64,000 nt of DNA from Rhizophlyctis rosea (lineage: Eukaryota > Chytridiomycota > Chytridiomycetes > Rhizophlyctidales > Rhizophlyctidaceae): NCBI GenBank assembly GCA_027596075.1, contig JADGJC010000025.1, forward strand, positions 124,001-188,000, in the 5' to 3' direction. How positions within the stretch are numbered: the stretch's first letter is position 1; each line of letters starts with the position of its first letter. The position numbers and the translations under genes are program-made. Of the stretch, positions 20,431-30,739 are shown piece by piece. The notes beneath the pieces were generated by a model. It ran no database searches. It was not told the origin of the DNA and was given only the letters and a program-made list of their open reading frames with translations.

Positions 20431-21260
20431 ATGTCCGCTGAACTGCAAAACGCGAACCCGACTATCTATGAAGTGCACAAGAAGGCTGCTAGGTCGTACC
20501 GGCCAGAGGATGAGGACGAAGCTATTGCGGATATGATTGATGCTGACGAAGTCTTTGGTGAGTGTTCTCAATTGCTACGTTCACACCAGGCACTCTTTTC
20601 GTCTTCTCACCGCTCTTCCCGGCTTTCCTTTATGTAGACCTCATCCGTCACATCAACGACCCTGAACACCCCGTAAGCGCATATTGACAGTTGTGACCCT
20701 GCACATTTGCTTCCTGCTGACAATATTGCTATTTTTAGCTCACCCTCGAACAACTCAACGTCACCCAATTGGATCTCATCCAAGTTGACCCAGTAGCATC
20801 CCACGTCACAGTACGCTTTACACCGACCATCCCGCATTGCTCCATGGCTACTCTTATTGGTCTCTGTATCCGCGTGAGGCTTCTGAGATCTTTGCCGGAG
20901 CGGTTCAAGGTTCGTTTTCATGGGCATAGATAAACAGGACATGTGTAATGATCGTTTGTCTTCAGGTGGACATTCAGGTTACGGAGGGAACACATCAATC
21001 GGAGCTTGCTGGTAAGTTTGTGAAATGGGCATTTATTGTGGACTTCTCTTGTTGGTTTGCTCACTGGCCTATTCACTGTCGCATTAGTAAACAAACAGTT
21101 GAATGATAAGGAGCGTGTTGCGGCGGCATTGGAAAACAGCCATCTTTTGGAGGTTGTCAACCAGGTAAGGAGTCAATGTGGGATTTGTCCATAAGAGCTA
21201 TGCGAATTCACACCGGCGTGCCATTCTTTTCAGTGTATCAAAACAACGATCGACAAATAA
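20431..21260 (+). CDS. CIA2: Cia2/MIP18 family (FAM96B, AE7-like), cytosolic Fe-S targeting subunit
   Basis: Six exons read in phase: 20431-20557, 20638-20672, 20739-20909, 20966-21011, 21088-21164 and 21234-21260. The start is the ATG at 20431. The DUF59/MIP18 core shows the family signature around [20 protein letters not shown] (with its conserved cysteine), followed by [19 protein letters not shown] and the C-terminal [20 protein letters not shown]. The protein ends in a very short last exon of nine codons including stop. Cia2 with Cia1 and Met18/MMS19 forms the targeting complex that delivers 4Fe-4S clusters to nuclear and cytosolic proteins such as DNA polymerases and helicases. DRE2, earlier in the pathway, is also in this window. 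Confidence 0.97.
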
Positions 21261-21468
21261 GGTTCCGATTACAACCCGGGCGAGTGCCATCATTTTGTTA
21301 TATTACCTTTGCGTTTCATCATGTATATTGTTTTTCCCAATTGTACAAAATTGTACAAAATATAACTTAACTTATGCTTTTTCGATATGGTACACGTCAG
21401 TGGCGCGCCGGGCAGGGGTATCAACCTCAAATCTCACGCGTCTCTTGCACTTTGAGCTCAGTGACCTC
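21261..21468. other. Short convergent spacer with duplicated TGTACAAA
   Basis: Between the stops of CIA2 and CFAP299. ATTGTACAAAA occurs twice in direct tandem near 21340-21361 (sense of the CIA2 3' UTR). UGUACAAA resembles the PUF-protein site UGUANAUA but does not match it exactly. Confidence 0.35.
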
Positions 21469-22596
21469 TCACGTCTTCCTCCTGGTCAGATGATCATAAA
21501 TTACCACTTGGATATGCTCATCCGTTTCGATCTGCGTTCTTGTCGTGTTGTCACCGGGTTTGGATTCCTATGTCATCCATGATGAGAACAAAATGTATCA
21601 GGACAAGAGGACGTGGCGGAGCGGACAAGAAGACTTCAACAACCCCGTAACTCCTATCCATCCACGACTTCTCCGCCCCTCCCCACAAATTTATGAACAC
21701 CACCCACCTTAGGATCAACATTAATAATCTTCCTATCCCTCTTATTCTTAAACAACAACCCGCTCTCATTATCCGCGATGACCTGGAAGTTGGGTGTGGC
21801 GTTTGATGTGCAAGTTTGGGTTTCCCAGTTGTAGAAGGACATGTCGGAAGGTCGGGGGAGGAGAGGTTTAGAGTGAGAGAAGTACGGTTCGAAGTTTTCG
21901 GCTTTGAGACGGTGGGCATAGTCTATGTATCCGGATATTTCTTGGGTTTTTTGGTTTAGGGTGCGGATGAAGATTATTGTCTGTTTTTGGGGGAAGGGTT
22001 TGGAGGGAGGGGGTGGAGGGTGAGATTGGGGGTTTGGTGTGATGGACGGTTGGAGAATCCCGCAGGCATTTTATGTTGAGAAACCGTTTGCCCGCTTTGC
22101 CACCATTCACATCCCACTCCTCCCCGCACACTTTCCCACCCAACACTCACCGTCAATTTCCCATTCCTATTAGCTTCCTCCCTCTCCGCCAACGCCGCCA
22201 GAAACGGAAAGCCATCAAAACTCTTTCCCTGACTGGCAAGAACCTTTGTCGCAAGACGCTTGCTCAACCGAAAGTTTTCCGCAGCCTTTTTGCGAGATTC
22301 GAACTCCTCGCGTTTGAGTGGGTCGCCGGATTTATGGCAGCCTGATTCTATCAGTTGGCGGACGAGTTCTTTGTCCTGTGGTCATGGGAGCAAATTGTAG
22401 GTCAGATGGTGGTAATAAAACGTTGGGATAAGATTGGGGGTGAAGAAATGAGAGAACTCGTGAAGGCGGCTCTTACCTCAAGATAGTACAGATCTTGAGG
22501 CTGGATGAGACTATCGAGATACTCTTCATAAGTGACAAACTCTGTTACAGTGTTGTCAGCGGGACCACTTGATATATCTGCTAAGTCGTCGGCCAT
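21469..22596 (-). CDS. CFAP299: CFAP299 (C4orf22 homologue), cilia- and flagella-associated protein
   Basis: Four exons, all phase 0: 22596-22477, 22375-22151, 21980-21708 and 21567-21469, coding 238 residues, close to animal orthologues. Conserved blocks include [103 protein letters not shown] and the C-terminal [10 protein letters not shown] with [11 protein letters not shown]. Reading through the third donor gives an alternative 19-residue tail, but the spliced fourth exon restores the family's C-terminus and is preferred. The gene is found in organisms with motile cilia. Exons 2 and 3 show the C-rich to G-rich switch clearly. Confidence 0.93.
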
Positions 22597-23142
22597 TTGC
22601 TGGAATTGCCTTGGTGTGAGGCGAGCCAGCACTGAGAGGACTAGGTTGGGGAAGGGGAATAACGGGAAGCTGAAGCCAAAGGCGGCACAGCTCCCGCTGA
22701 CGTAAGCGGACAACATCAGTTGCCCCTTCCGTCATTCGCACTTCCATCTAACCATTATCCAGAGCCATTGCATAGTGGTGACTCGAAAGCGAACAGAGAG
22801 TCGAGCCCGTGGCCTGCCTGTGCGGACAGCAGGGTGCGAGTTTGATGCTGGTCGAAGGCCCATTGGACGTTGACTCTGGCATTTTTCAAAGGTGCTCCAA
22901 CCCACCCTCCTGCCTGGCCTCGACATAAGTCCTGGTCGCTCGGTCCCACAATCTCCCACCAGACCCCATTCGGTCTCAGAATCATCTTGTGGCCGACTAA
23001 TGAACAAGCATACTTCCTCCAACTGAAATTCATTGTTTCCAATAAGGTTGCTTGATGCTATCGTGATTGCTTATCATCTACCAATGCCTATCTACATGAA
23101 TTGCTACATATACATTGTCAAATATACCCCCCTTGAAACTAC
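22597..23142. other. Intergenic, 546 bp, no gene seen
   Basis: Lies upstream of CFAP299 and downstream of the DUF4874 gene (both minus). Several 60-100-codon frames overlap one another on both strands without domain content. It should hold the CFAP299 promoter. No X-box-like inverted repeat was recognised by eye. Confidence 0.4.
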
Positions 23143-24840
23143 CTAAACCATACTCCAAGCCCACTCACCCTTACCATCATCTCGCAAAGCAATCTTTCTC
23201 AATTCTACCCACTCCATCGCCCCCATCCCTCCACCCTGCTGCGGCGGCCCTGTCGGCATTTTGCTAGCCTCAATGTCCAACACATGATTCATACGATTGA
23301 TCCGGGACTTGGCCCAGGCGCCATTTCTCAGATCCGCATTAGCAAAAACAACGCGATAGGAGGGAATGGATTGGACAGATTGATAGGCATCACAGATGTT
23401 GATGAACTGGTTTGTTGAGAAAGGTTGCATGAAGTCAGCCGAGGTATCGTCACCCAAAATTCTCTCACAGTCAAAAAGCCAGTTGATACTTACCACTTCA
23501 TACTGTCCAGGAATAACGGTTTCTGGAGACGGATTGGGAATGAACAATGCTAAAGGTGGGACAGTGATGGTTGCCGTTGGGCCCCAGTGTCTGATATCGA
23601 TGCTTGTGCAGGCCCAGTATCCCATTGCTGTACCTGTGATTGCTCCCTGGGATGCGATGACTGATGTCGGGACGAGAAGCACTTCCACCCGATACTGCAT
23701 TTGCATCAAAATTAAGGGTTTAGATTGGACATATTTGTGGACGGAACAATGCCAGAATGAACATACCATTTCAAAAGGTCGTGCCCATCCTTCATTCGCA
23801 AGAAACAACCGATTCCACCCCCCAACCGTGTAAATATTCCCTGGCACCATACCTCCATCCGGAACAATCGGGCCATTCCAAAAATCCGCCTCCAACAAAA
23901 CAAATCTATACCCCAACCGATTTCTAATCATATCCCATCCCCCACCCTTCCTCCACTCCTTCAGCACCTCCGGATGATAGGCATCATTCACCAAAGACCA
24001 ATGCTCCATCTCCAACCTCCTCATCGCATTCTCCACACCATACCGCTCCTTCGATATAGGTGCATTCGTCTCCCCCATCATCGGTACCCAATTTGACTCT
24101 GCTACCATGCATGAATACTCCTTATCGTTATCCCATGTCCCCATGTCGAACTCATCACTCAAGAAAGCGTCATTGTGATAGCCTAGTCGTGCCTCATGAG
24201 TATCCGTAAAAGCGTTTGCGCCCGTTACACTAGGAGAGCCGGCAAGCGATTTAGGGCGGTTGAGGAATTTGCGTTTGTATTCGACCACGCGGATGAGGAT
24301 TGGTATGTTGGGGATGTTGGTGAGGAGGTAGGAGAGGATGTCGGCGCGGTCTTGCCATTGTGAGGTGTTGGTTTTGTCGCCTCGTCCGTAGTGTTTGCTG
24401 TAGTACCATTCACCCCATACACCGATGAATCCGGCTTGGAGAAGGCATATTACATCAAGGTTGGGGACTATTATGGGTCGGAGTTGGTCGATGTGGCGCA
24501 TTGTCCATTCTTTTGATGCGTCTTTTTCTTTGACGTTCTCTGAACGAGAGTAGGCAACTCGCAAGACGCATTTCATGCCTTCTGCACGGATGGTTGCGAG
24601 GGTTGAAGATAGTGTGGCAAGGACAGTGTCGGCAATGGGCTTCTCGGTGTAACCCTCCATGTAAAGAACAAAGAGGATGACGGAGTTTCCGCGAGACTTC
24701 ATTTTTGCATAGTCAGAGGTAGTCGGAAGAGATGGATTTGTTGCATTGAAATCCCATTCGGAGTAGAAACCACGGCACGGGTTGTAGATAGCCACGTCGG
24801 TGGGAGCGGGAGGGTACCGCACGGTGGATATGCTCGCCAT
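23143..24840 (-). CDS. DUF4874/DUF4832 TIM-barrel-like protein, probable glycoside-hydrolase relative
   Basis: Starts at ATG 24840 and stops at 23143. The whole stretch is open, but two introns with good signals are likely: 23766-23695 (72 nt, GTATGT...GCAG) and 23493-23407 (87 nt, GTAAGT...CCAG). Both are multiples of three without stops. The N-terminal half has DUF4874 features: NPCRGFYSEWDF, SVILFVLYMEGYTEKPI, LRVAYS, and LLQAGFIGVWGEWYYSKHYG with acidic residues placed as in TIM-barrel hydrolases. The second half fits the DUF4832 beta-sandwich. No signal peptide is evident. Substrate and activity are unknown. Exon 1 turns G-rich toward its 3' end. Confidence 0.83.
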   Translation of the reverse strand: MASISTVRYPPAPTDVAIYNPCRGFYSEWDFNATNPSLPTTSDYAKMKSRGNSVILFVLYMEGYTEKPIADTVLATLSSTLATIRAEGMKCVLRVAYSRSENVKEKDASKEWTMRHIDQLRPIIVPNLDVICLLQAGFIGVWGEWYYSKHYGRGDKTNTSQWQDRADILSYLLTNIPNIPILIRVVEYKRKFLNRPKSLAGSPSVTGANAFTDTHEARLGYHNDAFLSDEFDMGTWDNDKEYSCMVAESNWVPMMGETNAPISKERYGVENAMRRLEMEHWSLVNDAYHPEVLKEWRKGGGWDMIRNRLGYRFVLLEADFWNGPIVPDGGMVPGNIYTVGGWNRLFLANEGWARPFEMVCSFWHCSVHKYVQSKPLILMQMQYRVEVLLVPTSVIASQGAITGTAMGYWACTSIDIRHWGPTATITVPPLALFIPNPSPETVIPGQYEVVSINWLFDCERILGDDTSADFMQPFSTNQFINICDAYQSVQSIPSYRVVFANADLRNGAWAKSRINRMNHVLDIEASKMPTGPPQQGGGMGAMEWVELRKIALRDDGKGEWAWSMV

Positions 24841-25384
24841 ACTTCAGCCTGCAATTTTTTCATTCATTACAGGAGGGTATAAGGCGCGGTTACAACGACC
24901 CACGGAGCACCACCTAGCGGTTTCCGTACCCAAACAGTCATCACATATAACTCACCTGGGAGTGTAAATGACGGGGGGAGGTTGAGGGAGTAGGTGCGTG
25001 GGAAAGTTCTTTGAATGTGGTATTTCGCTAAAAGACAAGCACTTCGGTCAGAACTGTGCAAACTGAGGTTCATACACTTTCCGACAGACGTAGCAATCAG
25101 CCTACCATCCTTCGGGGTCGGAATCACGTCGATATATATATCCAAGATGGACAAGGCGAAGAGGCAAAAGGAAGGTAAAAAATGGAAATTCTGTTGAGCG
25201 TCACTCCTCGATGTGCCGTGGTGTGACCGTGCCGCAAGGGCTGGCTGCTTGGATAATCACTCTTGGTCTGGTTTTCCCCCACCTGTCAAAAACTTGTCAA
25301 AACCTTGTCAAAACTTGTCCCTACCACCAGTCGCAAGTCTGTGTCTTTCCGTGTTTTTAATCACAGTGAAGTGATGGCAGGACC
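24841..25384. promoter_or_regulatory. Divergent intergenic region with phased TGTCA array
   Basis: About 540 bp between the DUF4874 gene and the Doc-like locus. TGTCA occurs at 25284, 25295 and 25306, and TGTC at 25316, each followed by A-rich sequence. Spacing is 11, 11 and 10 bp, and the array ends about 65 bp before the ATG at 25385. No gene is seen; a minus-strand frame at 24867-25154 starts with TTG and has no domain. Confidence 0.45.
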
Positions 25385-26168
25385 ATGGCTTCGTCCTTCA
25401 GACAGCATATACTACTGCATTTTGGTCGTCATCGATCCACGGCAAGCAAATCCATTCCATCTTTTCGGCCACCTCCGTCCTCCCCTTCATCGCCTCCTCC
25501 ACCTCCTTCACCCCCAAACCCGCATTCAGCCCCCAAATCAGGACCCAGTGTGGAACAGCACATGGAATATGGTTACGACGAACAACCCCCACCGTTCAAT
25601 CCGGATCTGCGCCCTCATGGCATTTGGGAAAATTCACCCCAACCGAGTTTACAGACGATGCTTATTGAGGCATTGATGCTGGAGAACCGGAAACTGTATC
25701 ACATTCTCAAGGACAGATGATCGTCCCAAGCGGAGAATGGATGATCAAGTTGAACAAGAGAATCGTGGAGGTGGAAGGGAATGTTTACATGGGCGTCAAG
25801 GACCAGAGGATGCTCGAGAGCGTACGTGCATCGTATCAATTCCCCTCTGTACGACATGATGTTCACGTCATCTTCCAGGCACTGAATCGCCCCACCTTCC
25901 TGCTTAAATACGAACCGGAAATCTCAGTGTACCAAGTAGCGGCATCCCTGGCATTCGGCATCACAAAAACCATGCATTTTTCGATGGTAACAAGCGCACG
26001 GCCATAACCACCGCCCAAGTCTTCCTCCGCCAACAAGGCGTCCGTTACTTTTGTAGGAACAAGATGGAAGAGGCTCAGATGATAGTGGATTTGACAGTGG
26101 GCCATTTGGCTGTTGAGGGATTTGCAAAATGGTTGGGAGAGCAAACGATTGCAGCGAACAGTGGCTGA
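25385..26168 (+). pseudogene. Doc/Fic-fold (death-on-curing family) locus with a broken reading frame
   Basis: From about 25717 the sequence has Doc-family features. An N-terminal helix block (IKLNKRIVEVEGN) and a DQRMLESALNRP-type segment are separated by an intron at 25822-25878. A YQVAASLAFGI helix follows, then a Fic catalytic signature of the H-x-F-x-D-G-N-K-R-T-A type encoded by 25971-26003. A C-terminal helical part ends at TGA 26168. The frame before the A5 run at 25965-25969 and the frame carrying the catalytic signature differ, so the gene as assembled is interrupted just before its active site. An upstream proline-rich frame (25385-25720) may be a 5' exon or unrelated. Doc/Fic enzymes transfer phosphate or AMP to target proteins and are mainly bacterial, so horizontal origin is possible. 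Confidence 0.72.
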
Positions 26169-26631
26169 GGGGAGGTGGTGGAAGGCTGGTCAGGTAGTGG
26201 GGCATGCGGTTAGGTTCCTTGCAATGCTCTTACGTTTCCTGTAACGATGGTGCGATTTCAAAATCCGTATGGAGACATGTTGGGGAGCATGGGTGAGGAG
26301 CACCAAGTGCACCACTTCCCACCACCGGAGTGAAGCTTCTTCGAAGTAGGTCAGGTTCAGATGTTTACGGCCCTGGTGGTGCAGACATCCCTACATATTT
26401 CAATGTGCTTGGGCTTGGCCTTTTCAGTCCAGAGTGAAATGGTTGCGTCACAATGATCAGAGAATTTTCAAACCAAAAAAAAAAAAGATACAACACACTC
26501 GCTCCCCTAAATCCTACACCAACCAATCTACTACTGCTACAGAAAAAAGTATCTACATAATCTAAGAACAAAAACTACCCCATAAAATTGTCTTCGAAAC
26601 CTTGATCAAAAAAGTCCAGCTTTCAACTTCC
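26169..26631. other. Convergent spacer, 463 bp, no gene seen
   Basis: Between the end of the Doc-like locus and the stop of DGAT2. Contains an A-run at about 26476-26487 and a few short frames. Presumably 3' UTRs. Confidence 0.4.
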
Positions 26632-28323
26632 CTACTCGAACTGATCTAGGATACGCAAGTCCTTCTTCCTATTCTTGGCAAACCTGTCCTTATGTGCGTC
26701 GTATAGCTCCTGCAATGACTTGACATATTGAGCATGAATCTCGTTAATATACTCGTCGGTCGGATTTTGAGTCTTCTTTACATCTATCGGCGCACCGACT
26801 GGTAGGAAACGAGTGAATAAGTTTTTGAACGTACATAGATCGTTGCCAACCGATGGAGAACAAAGAAATACAGCGCAATAACAGAGGCATCACTCACCAA
26901 CAGTAGCAAGCTGGACCTTCCGCGGGTAGAACCAAAACGTTCCCCAAATCAAGGGTACAGAAAAGCTAAGATTCTTCTTCATGAACTTATGGAAATTGGC
27001 AATCGGGGGCCACTCTTTCTCAGTGAGTTGATGGTATAGGTCGTTCTCCCCAAAAGTAAAGCAAGGAACTAGAGATGCTCTGGTGATTGTGGAATGGTCC
27101 AATGTTAAACATCGTGAGATGCTGCGCGTTGCAAAGCCTACCCTACTTACCCAGTTTGTATGGCAATCTTAACAAAGCCCTTGCGGCCTAACAGAATGTC
27201 GTTTGTTCCAGCTTTAGCTCGCAACCTATATACGGAAATGGGTAAATGCGGAATGAAAGATTCGGCTGCTAAATGCGTACGCTTCGGTTGCTCCTGGTTG
27301 ATGTGTCGCATTTTAGTATCGGATGCTCAAATGCTTTGGATTTGGAAGATCCAATAGTACCTCCAATGACGATCACCACGCTAGCGCCCGGTCCCATCTT
27401 CGTCAGCACATACTCCAAGCCTTTGCGTGAGACGGAAACGGTACCAAATGCGATCTGGAGTTCGCGCCAGAATGGAATGACCCAATTCACATCGAGGGTG
27501 CTGATCTTCACGTTGAGACCAGGAAGCACCTTCCTCAAGGAGCGAGTGGAGATGAATGATGGTCTGCAACCCAGCGCTCATTAGTATTGAGAAGCTCAAA
27601 CATGACGCGGAAATAGCTTACAAGAGGCCGTAGCAGTAGACGCCTGAAACGAAGAATTTGAGTCATTGAAGTGACCCTGAACGATGAATGGAAACAAAGT
27701 CGCAGCTTACCATGTGGATGACTTCCAAAAATGTAGTTCTTGCTCGGGTCAAGGTCTACTGTTTTCACGAATTCCGCGGAGAAATATTCTCTGTCATCAC
27801 ATGTGGAAATCAGAGTTAGCCATTTGGTCAGAAGGTAAACAAACAATCCCGCCCAGCTCTCAGTGTTTCCGTTATCGACAATCCAAAGAGCTTCTTGGAT
27901 AGATTCAGCTTCACGCACTGAAAATGGAGTGATCTTCATTCCCGATGTTCCACGATAGAGCCGCATCCACAAGTGGTTTTCCCATTCCCATGCAGCCGTT
28001 CTTTGGCACGTCAATCAATCGCAACGCGTCAAACCCTGTCAAAGGAGATGCATGAATCGGATCCCAGCCACTCACTTGAAGTAGTCCCAAGCTTTCCACT
28101 CGCGGAACCACCTGTATCTTTCGCTTCCCCCTCTGTAAGGCGTTGCCTTATCCAGTGTGTGAATCCATATTACATACGGTACCACAAAGTACCAGGTATA
28201 TCGAATATAATAGAAGACGGTGAGCGAGAAAAGCAGGTTCAAGGGAGTAAGGTGGGAATAGAAAAGAACAACCAGGACTTGGAGGAGTTTGTCCCAAGGT
28301 GCTGTGGCTGCGGGCTGCTGCAT
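26632..28323 (-). CDS. DGAT2: Diacylglycerol O-acyltransferase 2 (DGA1/DGAT2)
   Basis: Seven exons: 28323-28076, 27790-27711, 27643-27622 (22 nt), 27563-27361, 27268-27151, 27079-26898 and 26798-26632, all phase-consistent. An N-terminal hydrophobic hairpin (LLQVLVVLFYSHLTPLNLLF and TVFYYIRYTWYFVVPYVIWI) is followed by the family core: DLDPSKNYIFGSHPHG with the catalytic His motif, then VYCYGL from the micro-exon, RKVLPGLNVKISTL, WVIPFWREL, VVIVIGGAAES, KGFVKIAIQTGASLVPCFTFGEND and a basic C-terminus. DGAT2 makes triacylglycerol from diacylglycerol and acyl-CoA at the ER and lipid droplets; zoospores rely on lipid globules. Intron 1 is long (285 nt) for this window and was placed by homology. 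Confidence 0.95.
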
Positions 28324-28850
28324 TTTGCTTTGCTGTCAAGTTCAAGATCGCATAGAGCAGTGTGTGGGAAGTGACACAATATGCTTTACGGCTTGCGCCG
28401 GCGCGTGGGAATTCACTCGGGCTATTACGTGAGGGTGCTAGGCTCTTTTGAGCCGGTGGGAGTGGAAAGATGAGCTGTCAAGATGAGTGTAGAGAACAAA
28501 GGAAAAAGGGAAAAGCCGGGGTGAAGCTATTCTCGGAATGCTTGGATGGTGTGTTCATCCGCACGCGTCCAATGGTCGGTTCAATCCAAACCATAGAACT
28601 TTCGTAATTCGGGACAGTATGACACATAATGACACCCACTCTTGTGGATGTGGTGGCACCAAGGTTCCGATTCCGGGCCCTGCCTTGCCCATCCACCTCC
28701 CTTCGTTTCCGTCCATCCTCAACCCTTTACGGTAATTTGAAGGTGCACAGCAGCTAGCACCAGCGTCCGGATAGCACGCACAATATCGTTGCCATTTGGG
28801 TCTGACTGGAGAAGGAAATATTTTACGCCGGCAGAGTTGAAACGCTCAAG
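28324..28850. promoter_or_regulatory. Divergent promoter between DGAT2 and AP2S1
   Basis: These 527 bp separate outward-facing start codons. TATGACACATAATGACACC near 28618-28638 carries two ATGACAC copies 11 bp apart. No other gene is seen. Confidence 0.4.
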
Positions 28851-29628
28851 ATGGTATGTCTCCTTTGTTCACGAACTCTGGTTTGTTTTCACTAACAGCC
28901 ACCAGATTCGGTAAGATGGTAGTCCAGCTCATCAGATATGACCCTGGCGGTGACGAGACCATAATTGTTTAGCTTCATCCTCGTACAAAATCGTCAAGGA
29001 AAGACGCGACTATCCAAATGGTACATGCCTTTCGAGGATGAAGAAAAGCAGAAACTGAAGGGTGAAGTACACAAACTCATCGCCGCGCGAGACCAAAAAC
29101 ATCAATCCAACTTCGTTGAGGTGAGCTTTCATTAAAACGACAATGCTCACGTTTCCGCATCAGACCCACATCGACGAATCAAATGCTGATTCGGCTCTGC
29201 AGTTCAGAAATTTCAAAATCGTATATCGACGATACGCTGGATTGTTCTTCTGCTTCTGTGTGGACACCAATGACAATGAGTTGGCTTACTTGGAGGCAAT
29301 ACACTTCTTTGTAGAAGTTTTGGATGCATTCTTCCGGAATGTGTGCGAGCTGGATTTGGTCTTCAACGTGAGTTTCATCTGTCTTCAGCTGGTCGTCGTG
29401 GTTTTCGCTCAGTGCAATCTTATCCATTGTCTGCTCATACACTTTCACAAAGTTCTACAAAGTGTACGCCATCCTGGATGAAGTTTTCCTAGCAGGAGAG
29501 ATCCAAGAGACAAGGTAGACGATCTTTTGCATCAAGAATCATTGGGAACGACCGATTAATCCGATTTCGTTTTATTCAGTAAAACTGTGATTTTGAACAG
29601 ATTAGATTACCTAGATAAATTGGAATGA
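28851..29628 (+). CDS. AP2S1: AP-2 complex subunit sigma (clathrin adaptor small chain)
   Basis: Six exons: 28851-28853 (ATG only), 28906-28910 (5 nt), 28973-29120, 29203-29367, 29453-29514 and 29580-29628. Phases agree throughout and give a 143-residue protein, the normal family length. Features include [77 protein letters not shown] and the C-terminal [13 protein letters not shown]-2 sigma binds dileucine cargo signals in clathrin-mediated endocytosis at the plasma membrane. The invariant N-terminus M-I-R-F is only produced if the tiny second exon ATTCG is included. Its upstream intron has a CTAAC branch-point-like sequence, and its downstream donor is GTAAGA. Confidence 0.97.
28906..28910 (+). 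other. 5-nt micro-exon of AP2S1
   Basis: ATTCG lies between an ACTAACAGCCACCAG acceptor context and a GTAAGA donor. It supplies Ile2 and two bases of Arg3 of the conserved MIRF start. Without it the frame is lost. The flanking introns are 52 and 62 nt. Confidence 0.85.
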
Positions 29629-30088
29629 GTCAGGAAACCATATACCCCTCCCTTGTTTTCTGTATATTCATATTGGAACGGACATCGTGACTCTGTCCAA
29701 AGCGATTGACGATATTGTGGAAGAGAACCAGTGACGAAAAGAGGCATTTTGCCGGAACTGTGGAGACGTTGTTCCAGCTCCCGTCCAGGTTTAGCAAATT
29801 GCTGACTACACTGATGTTCTTCACGCGTTTTACTACATGACTACGTACATTGGTATGAAATAAATTGAAATATATACCTATCAAACTAAGATGGGGGCGG
29901 ATCCAAATGTGCGGAACCTGAGCTCGCGCCGGTGCTCACCTCCAAAGGTTGCTTTTTTACGAACTCGGTCTGCGATCAATCCGTCTCATAGTTAGATTGA
30001 AGTCAGAGGGAAATCGATGTTGCTATTTGGGCGGTCAGAGGAGTGAGATATTAGCCTTGTTGGAGACACTGCAAAATTCTGCATCCAC
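29629..30088. other. Convergent spacer, 460 bp; possible last exon of SET gene
   Basis: Lies between the stops of AP2S1 and the SET-domain frame. A possible small 3' exon of the SET gene (minus, within 29992-30055) follows an acceptor-like CCAACAAG. Otherwise no gene is seen. Confidence 0.35.
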
Positions 30089-30733
30089 TCACTTCGCCTT
30101 ATAAAAAATTTGCAATTCACACTGAAGACATAGACACGCCACCTCCCACCCTCTTTCCTCTCTTTCAGCCACTTCAACCATATGTTCTAGTATGTAATCT
30201 CCTAGCTCACTCTTGATCACCCACCCATCACCCCAATAGTCTTGCATTGTAAGCCACCACGAGCACCCGTACGTCCGAAGGATCTCCTCGCCCCCAGCAA
30301 TATCCTTTGTTATCAAAAGAGCGGAAGGAACTGCCGCTCTGCCTGGTGGGTATATGGATCTAGCATTGGCTTTCGTCTTGGAGGCATCATTGTATTTGTC
30401 AATGAGCTTTAGGAACTTCTCTGCCGTTGGCTCTCCGGCCGTCATGACAGCCTTGAATGGAAAGAACGCGGCATCGTTTGTGTAGGATAGTAGGTCGATG
30501 GTCCTGTTATCGAAGGGTATTGTGGTACCGGCGGGAAGGCGTTTGGATGTGAAAAGGCCCGTGCCGTGTCGGGGAGAAGGGTTCAGATATAGGAAATCGG
30601 TTTTGCCTTTGGAACGCTGCTGGCTTGTTCCGCGAGCGGCTGCTTGCGTTTCTATGATGACCTTTTTGACTTCCTCGGCGCGTTCTTCAAGTCGAAGAGC
30701 TTGTTTGTAGAAGAACAGCTGCTCAGGGTGCAT
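30089..30733 (-). CDS. SET-domain protein (putative lysine methyltransferase)
   Basis: The frame from ATG 30733 to TGA 30089 gives 214 residues. After a helical N-terminus (about residues 1-40), residues near 55-80 read GTGLFTSKRLPAGTTI, matching the first SET motif (G-x-G-[LV]-F). Later PSALLITKDIAGGEEILRTYG matches the SET C-terminal Y/GEE(I/L)-x-x-x-Y-G motif. The canonical NH(S/C) core is not obvious, so activity is uncertain. The terminal codons overlap a GTGAGT that could be a donor to one more short exon downstream. The start codon overlaps another open block on the same strand, so the 5' end could be different. Confidence 0.7.
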   Translation of the reverse strand: MHPEQLFFYKQALRLEERAEEVKKVIIETQAAARGTSQQRSKGKTDFLYLNPSPRHGTGLFTSKRLPAGTTIPFDNRTIDLLSYTNDAAFFPFKAVMTAGEPTAEKFLKLIDKYNDASKTKANARSIYPPGRAAVPSALLITKDIAGGEEILRTYGCSWWLTMQDYWGDGWVIKSELGDYILEHMVEVAEREERGWEVACLCLQCELQIFYKAK

Positions 30734-30739
30734 CGTGAT

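Noticed and set aside
21339..21362. Duplicated TGTACAAA as Pumilio sites in the CIA2 3' UTR
   Set aside because: Does not match UGUANAUA exactly; mentioned only as a weak element.
24867..25154. Minus-strand frame between the DUF4874 and Doc-like loci
   Set aside because: Begins with TTG, has no recognisable domain and lies in a promoter-like region.
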